This document shows positions 1-6,113 of a stretch of 41,324 nt of DNA, in pieces (position 1 is the stretch's first letter; every line of letters begins with the position of its first letter). The notes under the pieces were generated by a model that had not been told where the DNA came from, made no database searches, and was given only the letters and a program-made list of their open reading frames with translations. Made by a program: the position numbers and the translations under genes. The stretch comes from a virus, in the IMG/VR virus record IMGVR_UViG_3300020021_000025, positions 1-41,324 of that record; one strand, written 5' to 3'.

Positions 1-75
1 CCGACGACCGAGCAGTCCTTCAACGATCGATTCAAGACAGCGTTCTATCAACGCTTCTATCGACTCAATGCATAG
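1..75 (+). CDS. C-terminal fragment of the gene at 40530-41267 (repeat copy)
   Basis: The reading frame entered at base 1 encodes the last 24 residues of the protein at 40530-41267 and stops at 73-75. It differs from the full copy by Ser to Pro at its first codon and one silent change. It is not a separate gene: it is the same gene continuing across the circular junction. Confidence 0.85.
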   Translation, partial: PTTEQSFNDRFKTAFYQRFYRLNA

Positions 76-132
76 CTGTGAGACACAGCGAGCCTAGCAC
101 TCATGGATCAGCGCTATGGCGGCGCCAGCGAG
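1..132. repeat. Terminal direct repeat, left copy (circular overlap)
   Basis: Bases 7-132 are identical to 41199-41324. Extending the match to 1-132 against 41193-41324 adds only two mismatches, at positions 1 and 6. This is what the ends of a circular or circularly permuted phage genome look like after assembly, and it gives a unit of 41192 bp. The mismatches argue against a pure k-mer overlap and suggest minor variation in the phage population. Confidence 0.9.
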
Positions 133-231
133 CTAATGAACGGGTCCTATACCGAGGTCCAGGCGCTGCGGGTACCGGCGGGCTCGGGCATTTGGTAGGT
201 TTACATAATTCAAAGAGGTTTTTTCGCGCAA
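76..231. other. Intergenic gap before terminase, candidate cos/pac region
   Basis: This stretch lies between the gene upstream of terminase and the small terminase gene, where lambda-type phages carry their packaging site. A perfect hairpin GCTGTG-AGA-CACAGC lies at 75-89. A weak 31-codon reading frame (103-198) lacks a ribosome binding site and is not called. No cohesive-end sequence can be recognised by eye. An AAAGAGG stretch sits before the next start codon but is 13 bases away. Confidence 0.4.
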
Positions 232-756
232 ATGGCGACTAAGCGCAAGCTAGTGTCGATGCGCGAGTACGCACGGCGCCGCGGCGTGACGACAGAAGCG
301 GTTTCGAAGGCCGTAAAGACGGGACGAATCTCGCTCGTCGGCAAAAAGGTCGACGTTCAAGCTGCTGATCGGGACTGGGCAGCCAATACGCAGCCCGGGC
401 AAATGGCAGCCAAGAAGACCCGCAAGGCACCCGCGAAGGCATCAAAGCGTAGGCATGTGGCACCCAAAGAGGACGCGCCGGCAGGCGATTCGACGGTCAA
501 TAATTACGCGAACGCACGAGCTCGGCGCGAGGATTACCTCGCACGCATGGCCGAGGTCGATTTCGAAGAACGGGCCGGCAAATTGGTCGATGCGAATGAG
601 ATGAAAGCGGCGTGGCTCAAGCTCATCACGGAGGCGAAAACCCGGCTGCTATCGGTCCCGATCAAATGCAAATCGAGGATCCCCGGGCTATCCGCCTTGG
701 ACGTATCGATCATTGAGAACGTCATCCGCGATGAGCTCGAGGAGCTCGTTGGATGA
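232..756 (+). CDS. Terminase small subunit (Nu1/DUF1441-like)
   Basis: A 174-residue protein directly before the large terminase, with a four-base ATGA overlap (753-756). Residues 1-60 (MREYARRRGVTTEAVSKAVKTG) look like a winged helix-turn-helix of the Nu1 kind that selects a helix by residue context and binds packaging-site DNA. A Lys/Ala-rich linker follows (about 55-85), then a helical part with EDYLARMAEVDFEERAGKLVD, typical of small terminases that partner GpA-type motors. Expected role: recognise the viral packaging site and load the motor. Position and domain order make the call good. The start codon is the first in frame but has a poorly spaced ribosome binding site. Confidence 0.8.
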   Translation: MATKRKLVSMREYARRRGVTTEAVSKAVKTGRISLVGKKVDVQAADRDWAANTQPGQMAAKKTRKAPAKASKRRHVAPKEDAPAGDSTVNNYANARARREDYLARMAEVDFEERAGKLVDANEMKAAWLKLITEAKTRLLSVPIKCKSRIPGLSALDVSIIENVIRDELEELVG

Positions 757-2660
757 TCACCGTTGAATCGATCATGGCGGAGCTGCGCCAGGCGTTTAGG
801 CCGCCCAGGCGCATGTTGTTGTCCGAGTGGGCACGCGAGAACGCGTACCTGTCCTCGGAGTCGAGCGCCGAGGCCGGCCGCTGGCAGGTGATTCCGTACC
901 AGACCGGCATCATGGATGCATTCGTCGATCCCGCGATCGAGCAGATCACGGTGATGAAAAGTGCCCGAGTAGGTTTCACGAAAATCATCAACAACGCGAT
1001 CGGCTACCACATCCACCACGATCCCTGTCCGATGATGGTGGTGCAGCCGACGGTCGAGGATGCGGAAGGCTACAGCAAGGAGGAAATCGCGCCGATGTTT
1101 AGGGACACGCCGTGTCTGCGCGGCCTGGTCGAATCCTCCAAGACCAAGGACAGCAGCAACACGATTTTGCAGAAGTCCTTCCCCGGCGGGACTTTAAGTT
1201 TCGTGGGCGCGAATAGCGGCCGCGGCTTCCGGCGTGTCTCAAGGCGCATCGTTTTTTTTGATGAGGTCGATGGCTATCCGATCAGCATCGGTGCGGAAGG
1301 TGATCCGATCAAGTTGGGCATTCGCCGCACCGAGTATTACTGGAATCGCAAGATCGTCGCCGGGTCCACGCCCACCATCAAGGATCTCTCGAAGATCGAG
1401 AGCCTGTATCTGCAAAGTGATCAGCGCCGCCACTTCGTGCCGTGTCCGCATTGCGGGGAGTTTCAGTATTTGAAATTCGGCGGCCGCGAGAAGCCGTTCG
1501 GCTTGAAATGGCCTGAAGGGCGGCCGCTCGAAGCGTTTTACGTGTGCGAGAACGGCTGTCGCATCGAGCACACCGAGAAGCGCGCGATGATCGAGGCGGG
1601 CGAGTGGCGGGCGACGGCGGTGGGTGCTCCGCGCCATGCCGGCTTTCACATTTGGGCCGGTTACAGTTACAGCCCCAACGCCACCTGGGGAAATATCGCC
1701 TCCGAATTCTTAGCGTCCGTCCGCGACACCGAGGCCTTGAAGACCTTCGTCAATACCGTGCTCGGCGAGACCTGGGAGGAAAAAAGTGATGCGTTCGATG
1801 CGAGCAATCTCAAAACCCGGCTCGAGGAATATCCTGCAGAAGTCCCCCACGGCGTAGGTCTCCTGGTCGGCGCGGTCGACGTCCAGGGCGACCGCTTGGA
1901 GTGGGTCGTCAAGGGCTACGGCGACCATGAGGAGTCGTGGCTCATTGCGAGCGGCCAGGTGTATGGGGATCCTGCGAAGGAGCAGACCTGGCTCGAGCTC
2001 GACAAGGACTTGAAGACCGTCTACACCCACGAGAGCGGCCGCAAGATGCCGATGCGCGCGATTGCGGTCGACTCCGGGGGCCTGCATACCGATCACGTCT
2101 ACAAATTTTGCAAGCCGCGCGAGGACCGCACCGTCGACGGCCTGTCGCAGCATGTCTATGCGATCAAGGGTGTGGGCGGTGCGGGCCGCGAGATGATCTC
2201 GAAGCCCACCAAAAACAATCGGTATAAATGCAAGCTCTGGCCCTTGGGCGTGGATACGATCAAGGACACGATTTTCGCGCGCCTGCATTTGGCAACGCCC
2301 GGGCCCGGGTATATCCATTTGCCGACCTGGGTGGATGACGAATTCCTCGAGCAGTTGACCGCGGAGAAGGCCGTCAAGCGCTACAAGAAAGGCGTCGGCA
2401 CGGTGCGCGAGTACATCAAGATCCGCGAGCGAAATGAGGCCTTAGATTTAACTGTCTACGCGCTGGCCGCGCTCTTGTCGTTGGGCCGCGCGACGGTGCA
2501 GCGATTGGCGATCTACGCGGCGGAGATGTCGGTACCGCTGCAGGTGGGACCGCCGAAGCCGCCGGCGCCGGCCGTAGCAAATCCGCTCATGCAGCCGCCG
2601 CGGCCGAGCTCGCACCTCAAGGGGTACGGGAAAGGGTGGGTGAATTCGTGGAAGAAGTGA
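753..2660 (+). CDS. terL: Terminase large subunit, GpA family
   Basis: A 635-residue packaging motor and nuclease, the usual length for lambda GpA relatives. A Walker A-like segment KSARVGFTK is at residues 69-77 and a Walker B segment IVFFDE at 166-171. A zinc-binding pair (CPHC then CENGC) lies at about 235-275, as in GpA proteins. The C-terminal half has AVDVQGDRLEW and AVDSGG, acidic strands expected in the RNase H-like nuclease. It translocates DNA into proheads using ATP and cuts concatemers. It overlaps terS by four bases, and its 3' end overlaps the convergent antisense gene at 2617-2862 by 44 bases. Confidence 0.95.
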   Translation: MITVESIMAELRQAFRPPRRMLLSEWARENAYLSSESSAEAGRWQVIPYQTGIMDAFVDPAIEQITVMKSARVGFTKIINNAIGYHIHHDPCPMMVVQPTVEDAEGYSKEEIAPMFRDTPCLRGLVESSKTKDSSNTILQKSFPGGTLSFVGANSGRGFRRVSRRIVFFDEVDGYPISIGAEGDPIKLGIRRTEYYWNRKIVAGSTPTIKDLSKIESLYLQSDQRRHFVPCPHCGEFQYLKFGGREKPFGLKWPEGRPLEAFYVCENGCRIEHTEKRAMIEAGEWRATAVGAPRHAGFHIWAGYSYSPNATWGNIASEFLASVRDTEALKTFVNTVLGETWEEKSDAFDASNLKTRLEEYPAEVPHGVGLLVGAVDVQGDRLEWVVKGYGDHEESWLIASGQVYGDPAKEQTWLELDKDLKTVYTHESGRKMPMRAIAVDSGGLHTDHVYKFCKPREDRTVDGLSQHVYAIKGVGGAGREMISKPTKNNRYKCKLWPLGVDTIKDTIFARLHLATPGPGYIHLPTWVDDEFLEQLTAEKAVKRYKKGVGTVREYIKIRERNEALDLTVYALAALLSLGRATVQRLAIYAAEMSVPLQVGPPKPPAPAVANPLMQPPRPSSHLKGYGKGWVNSWKK

Positions 2661-2862
2661 TCCGGCAGAGCGGATCCGGCGGATCGTCAACCAGCGCGAC
2701 GTACGTCGGAATCGCCGGAAGGCCGGCGTAGCTCTGCACGTTTTCGTGACGCCCATCGTTCTCCGCGCACCACAGGACGGTGTGACCGAGACGGAGCTCA
2801 GCGGTCTGGCGATCGCGCCGGCGGGCTCGGTACGCCTCCGATCGGATGCGCCGGCGGCTCAT
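2617..2862 (-). CDS. Small basic protein, antisense cassette gene 3
   Basis: An 81-residue protein of unknown function on the strand opposite to the late genes. Its start MSRRRIRSEAYRARRR closely matches the start of the 55-residue protein at 33576-33743 (MSRRRIRSAAYRARRQ), which supports it being a real gene. The start codon overlaps the stop of its upstream neighbour (2859-3044), so the two are probably translationally coupled. Its 3' end runs 44 bases into terL. The very basic first 18 residues could bind nucleic acid, but that is inference. Confidence 0.6.
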   Translation of the reverse strand: MSRRRIRSEAYRARRRDRQTAELRLGHTVLWCAENDGRHENVQSYAGLPAIPTYVALVDDPPDPLCRITSSTNSPTLSRTP

Positions 2863-3044
2863 GGCGCGGTCACGATCGAATAGCCCGGGTGATCGTGGAC
2901 GAACAGCTCGAGCGCCTGGATCAGGGTCGCCCCCATGGGTGCGTACAGACCGGTCAACGGGTGAAGCGTGCCATCGGGCATGCGGACCCTCAGGTGCGCG
3001 AGCTGGGCATCCTCGATCGTCGATCCGGTCACTTTGAACTCCAT
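2859..3044 (-). CDS. Small hypothetical protein, antisense cassette gene 2
   Basis: A 61-residue acidic protein (starts MEFKVTGSTIEDAQL) whose predicted strand-rich fold cannot be assigned to a family. It is linked to the following gene by a four-base overlap. No clear ribosome binding site precedes the ATG. It sits between two other leftward genes in an otherwise rightward region, so its reality rests mainly on the cassette architecture and the clean overlap. Confidence 0.55.
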   Translation of the reverse strand: MEFKVTGSTIEDAQLAHLRVRMPDGTLHPLTGLYAPMGATLIQALELFVHDHPGYSIVTAP

Positions 3045-3142
3045 AGCGGCATCAATCTACGCTGTCTGGAGTTGCCTACCAATATCCCGCTGGGTAGGCG
3101 CAGCGTGGCGGGAGCGCGGCCCTGGATTCCGCGCACCCTGGA

Positions 3143-3427
3143 TTAGTTCGCCGTCGCGCCCGCGGCCGGCTTTTTGCCGGTGGCCTCTCGGCTGGCATCG
3201 ACGGTGCCTTTGCCCACCGGCGCGTCTAACTGCTGCCCGGCTTTCCCGGTCACGCGCCTGCCCTCTACATCGATGAGTTCGAGCTCCTCGACCTTTTGCC
3301 ACATCTTGTCGGCTGACTGGTCGGCCTGGATCAACACGCGCGTCGCCGTGCCGGTCGCCGGCTCGAGCTGCACAACCGTTCCTACAAATTCCGTCCCCTT
3401 ATCGCGGACGTGGTCTCCGATTTTCAT
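3143..3427 (-). CDS. Small barrel-like protein, antisense cassette gene 1
   Basis: A 94-residue protein starting MKIGDHVRDKGTEFVGTVVQLEP, with AGGGGAA well placed before the ATG at 3427. The first 60 residues have the G-D-x-V...G-x-V pattern of small SH3- or KOW-like beta barrels. Two proteins in the rightward early region share it (38013-38207 and 39468-39656). The last 35 residues are a Lys/Ala/Gly-rich tail (GKKPAAGATAN). It is the first gene of the antisense cassette and would be transcribed from the DnaA-box gap. Function unknown. Confidence 0.65.
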   Translation of the reverse strand: MKIGDHVRDKGTEFVGTVVQLEPATGTATRVLIQADQSADKMWQKVEELELIDVEGRRVTGKAGQQLDAPVGKGTVDASREATGKKPAAGATAN

Positions 3428-3619
3428 TGGGGTTCCCCTGGGTGAATGGATCGACGCGGGCGAATCTACCCGCTTGGCCTCGCGCGCCAATGTAGGTGGA
3501 AAGCGCGAACTGATCCACATTTCTGTGGATAACTCTGTGCGTAAAGCGCTCAGAACGGTGGATAACCCTGTGGGTAACTTTGCAATCCACTGATTTTAGT
3601 CGCATAGTCCCGATCCATC
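3428..3619. other. Divergent intergenic gap between antisense cassette and late genes
   Basis: A 192-base gap separating the leftward cassette from the rightward connector gene. It holds the DnaA-box cluster at 3511-3577, listed separately. No hexamer pair close to the sigma-70 consensus stands out on either strand, though a promoter for at least the leftward cassette is expected here. A leftward frame (3399-3605) runs through it but looks like a by-product of the repeated boxes. Confidence 0.4.
3511..3577. promoter_or_regulatory. Cluster of DnaA-box-like sites in two 33-bp-spaced repeats
   Basis: TGTGGATAA (3524-3532) is the exact complement of the consensus DnaA box TTATCCACA. GGTGGATAA (3557-3565) and TGTGGGTAA (3569-3577) each differ from it by one base. 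TGATCCACA (3511-3519, opposite strand) also differs by one, and TGTGCGTAA (3536-3544) by two. The boxes form two similar 21-base units starting 33 bases apart, each with boxes 12 bases apart, close to whole helical turns. It could be a replication origin, a DnaA-controlled promoter or a DnaA sink. Confidence 0.6.
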
Positions 3620-4252
3620 ATGTCATTGCCCGAGCCCGTGATCCCGACCAGTTGGCCGAAATTCATCACGGCAGGGACGACTTTCAAGGTTGATCGCAGC
3701 TTTTCCCGCTATGGCGGCTCCCCCAATTGGGCACTCTCGGTCCATTTCGCGGGACCGCAGACCGCGAGTTTTGCTTCAACGCCGCAAATCACCGCGGACG
3801 GGAGCCTGTTCCACGTCGTGCTCGCGCCCGCCGATACGCAGCCCTTGAACCCAGGCGGGGGCGCCTCGCTCGCCTACACCTTAGTCGAGCGGCTCACGGG
3901 GACCGATGGCGAGGTCGTCGACGTATCGGTCGAGAAGCTCATGGTCTCGCCCAATATCGCTTCCGCGGCGGCCGGCGACTATCTCACGGCCGAGGAGAAG
4001 CTCCTGGCCCAGTTGCAGATCACGCTGGCCGCCCGGATCTCAGGGGGCGCCGTCGAGAGCTACTCGATCGCGGGGCGCTCGATCACCAAGGTCTCGACCA
4101 AGGAAATTCGGGACATGATCGGCGCGTACAAGTGGATCGTGTACCGCCAGAGAAACCCCGGGCGCATCGGGATCCCGGGCACGTTCTCCTTCCCGGTCTC
4201 GAACACCACCCCCGATTTCCCGTTTCCGCGCTTCCCGCGGGGCGGCTGGTGA
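3620..4252 (+). CDS. Head connector/gpW-position protein with N-terminal Ig-like part
   Basis: A 210-residue protein between terminase and portal. The N-terminal 115 residues look like a beta-rich, immunoglobulin-like domain. From about residue 120 the segment TAEEKLLAQLQITLAARISGG followed by GRSITKVSTKEIRDM resembles the short helical head-joining proteins of the gpW kind, which encode one copy of a GR..T/S motif. The tail is Pro/Phe-rich. It likely has a structural role at the head-tail junction. The assignment rests on position and the C-terminal pattern, so it is moderate. Confidence 0.5.
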   Translation: MSLPEPVIPTSWPKFITAGTTFKVDRSFSRYGGSPNWALSVHFAGPQTASFASTPQITADGSLFHVVLAPADTQPLNPGGGASLAYTLVERLTGTDGEVVDVSVEKLMVSPNIASAAAGDYLTAEEKLLAQLQITLAARISGGAVESYSIAGRSITKVSTKEIRDMIGAYKWIVYRQRNPGRIGIPGTFSFPVSNTTPDFPFPRFPRGGW

Positions 4253-4464
4253 CACCGATCCCCAAAGGCGCCTGGTCCCGCGCGGACACCGCGACGCGAG
4301 CGCATGGCTGCATCGCGACTTTCGAATGCCCGAAGTGCCGGGTGATGCGCTCGATCATGGCGCAGCTCTGTGCGATCGACGCCAAAGGCCTGGTGACGCC
4401 TAACATCGGGCAATGCCGCTGCGGCTTCGATGACGCGATCCAGCTCATCGGCTGGTCGACGTGA
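4249..4464 (+). CDS. Small zinc-ribbon-like protein
   Basis: A 71-residue protein starting at GTG 4249, which overlaps the preceding stop codon (GTGA), and ending in the portal start. Residues about 27-60 hold CPKC and, 26 residues later, CRC, suggesting a zinc-binding ribbon. Genes of this type are common between connector and portal in GpA-type phages, but no function is established from sequence alone. Confidence 0.6.
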   Translation: MTPIPKGAWSRADTATRAHGCIATFECPKCRVMRSIMAQLCAIDAKGLVTPNIGQCRCGFDDAIQLIGWST

Positions 4465-6110
4465 GGACACCCCGAATTTTGAAGAGGATGGCCCGCGCCG
4501 GAATCCGGGCGCTCTCCCGGGTGGTGGGCGGCAAATCCCGGTCGATGTTCAAGGGCGCGGAGATGTCGCGCCTCTGGTGGGACTGGGTGGCATCGCCGAT
4601 CTCCGCCGATCAGGAGATGTTCAACGACTTCCTGCGGCTTCGCGCCCGCGCTCGGGAGATGCGGCGCAATCATCCCCTGATTCGCAAGTATTTGAAGCTG
4701 CTCGCGACCAACGTGATCGGGCCCAATGGCTTCAAACTGCGCTCCCGCGTCAAGAACAACGACGGGCAGTTGAATCAAGCGATCAACAAGAAAATCGAAT
4801 CTGCCTGGTTCAAATGGTCGAAGGATGTCAGCGTCGACGGCCAGCACACGCTGACCTCGCTGTCGCAATCGCTCCTCCAGTCCGCGGCGACCGATGGCGA
4901 GTTTTGCATCCGCAAGATCCGGAACTTCAAGGCGAACGCATTTCGTTTCGCGCTGCAGGTGATTGATCCCGATCTCTTGGATCACATGTTCTTTCGCTCG
5001 CCGCAGAATGGCCTCAACGAAATTCGCTTAGGGGTCGAGATCGACGGCTACGGCCGCCCCGTCGCCTATTGGTTTTGGGATCGACACCCGACCGACCTCA
5101 TCAACATCTCCGCGCGCAAGCGCATCCGGGTGCCGGCGGACGAGATCATCCATTTCTTCAGGCAAGAGCGCTCGATGCAGTCGCGCGGTACCACCTGGTT
5201 CAACTCGGTGATGATGCCGGCGAAGATGCTGGACGGGTACGTCGAGGCCGAGGTCGTCGCGGCGCGCATTGGGTCCTCGAAGATGGGCTTCTTCCAGATG
5301 AAGGAGGCCGGCGACAGCGAGCCGCCGGTATCGGATGGCACCAATCCGCGCGCCAAGATCGAGATGGAAGCATCCCCAGGCTCCTTCGAGGAGCTGCCGC
5401 CCGGGTACGAGTTCAAGGAATGGAACCCCGAGCACCCCTCGACCGCGTTCCCGAACTTCCTGAAAGCCATTCAGCGCTGGATCGCCGCAGGCCTGGGCGT
5501 CGGTTACAACGGCCTCGCGAGCGATCTCGAGGGCGTCAACTATTCGAGCATCCGCGCCGACATGCTGATCGAGCGCGACGAATGGCGCTCGCTGCAAGCT
5601 TTGTGGATCCCGAGGGTGCTCGAGAACATCTTCGCCGAGTGGATCTACTACGCGGAGCTCTCCGGTGCGCTCGTGTTGGACGGCCGGCCGGCGGAAGCGT
5701 TTTTGAATGTGGCGTTCGTGCCGCGCGGCTGGGAATGGGTCGATCCCTTGAAGGACGTCAATGCGTCGGTGGCCGAGATCGACAACGGCTTGAATTCCCG
5801 GCAGCGCGTGTGCGCCGAAGCCGGCAATGACTTCGAGGAGATCGCCGAGGAGCTCGCCGAGGAGCAGGAGATCATCGAGGAGCTGGGGCTCGAGCTCACC
5901 GGCTTAGGTGTCGCCGCCGGCGCGCAAGCGGCCGACACCAGCAAGACCGCCGAAGAGGAAGACGACAAAAACGCAGAGAGCTCGAATAGCTCCGCAGATC
6001 GCGGCCGCGGCGCTCGCAGCATGCGGATCCGCCAGGCACGCAACGCCCGCGCCTTGCGCAATCGCGAGCGCCTGCGGCTCGTTTCCTCCACCTACATTCG
6101 CGAGGGCTAA
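4461..6110 (+). CDS. Portal protein, lambda gpB family
   Basis: A 549-residue protein forming the ring through which DNA enters the head. The N-terminal part (RAREMRRNHPLIRKYLKLLATNVIGPNG) is the typical lambda-family portal start. The core includes FRFALQVIDPDLLD and HPSTAFPNFLKAIQRWIAAGLG, conserved in this family. The last 90 residues are acidic then basic (EEIAEELAEEQEIIEELG, followed by Arg-rich repeats), probably the inner-head extension. The GTG start at 4461 overlaps the stop of the zinc-ribbon gene. It is followed three bases later by the protease-capsid gene. Confidence 0.92.
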   Translation: MRTPRILKRMARAGIRALSRVVGGKSRSMFKGAEMSRLWWDWVASPISADQEMFNDFLRLRARAREMRRNHPLIRKYLKLLATNVIGPNGFKLRSRVKNNDGQLNQAINKKIESAWFKWSKDVSVDGQHTLTSLSQSLLQSAATDGEFCIRKIRNFKANAFRFALQVIDPDLLDHMFFRSPQNGLNEIRLGVEIDGYGRPVAYWFWDRHPTDLINISARKRIRVPADEIIHFFRQERSMQSRGTTWFNSVMMPAKMLDGYVEAEVVAARIGSSKMGFFQMKEAGDSEPPVSDGTNPRAKIEMEASPGSFEELPPGYEFKEWNPEHPSTAFPNFLKAIQRWIAAGLGVGYNGLASDLEGVNYSSIRADMLIERDEWRSLQALWIPRVLENIFAEWIYYAELSGALVLDGRPAEAFLNVAFVPRGWEWVDPLKDVNASVAEIDNGLNSRQRVCAEAGNDFEEIAEELAEEQEIIEELGLELTGLGVAAGAQAADTSKTAEEEDDKNAESSNSSADRGRGARSMRIRQARNARALRNRERLRLVSSTYIREG

Positions 6111-6113
6111 TTC

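Noticed and set aside
103-198. 31-codon frame before the small terminase
   Set aside because: No ribosome site or coupling, and it lies in the probable packaging site. Kept only as a note.
1250-1259. T8 tract in the large terminase as a frameshift site
   Set aside because: It encodes the Phe residues of Walker B (IVFFDE), and the neighbouring frames do not lead to a coherent product.
3399-3605. Leftward frame with a repeated THRVIHR motif
   Set aside because: The peptide repeat arises from the repeated DnaA-box units; the frame lacks a good start and overlaps the real start of the antisense cassette gene.
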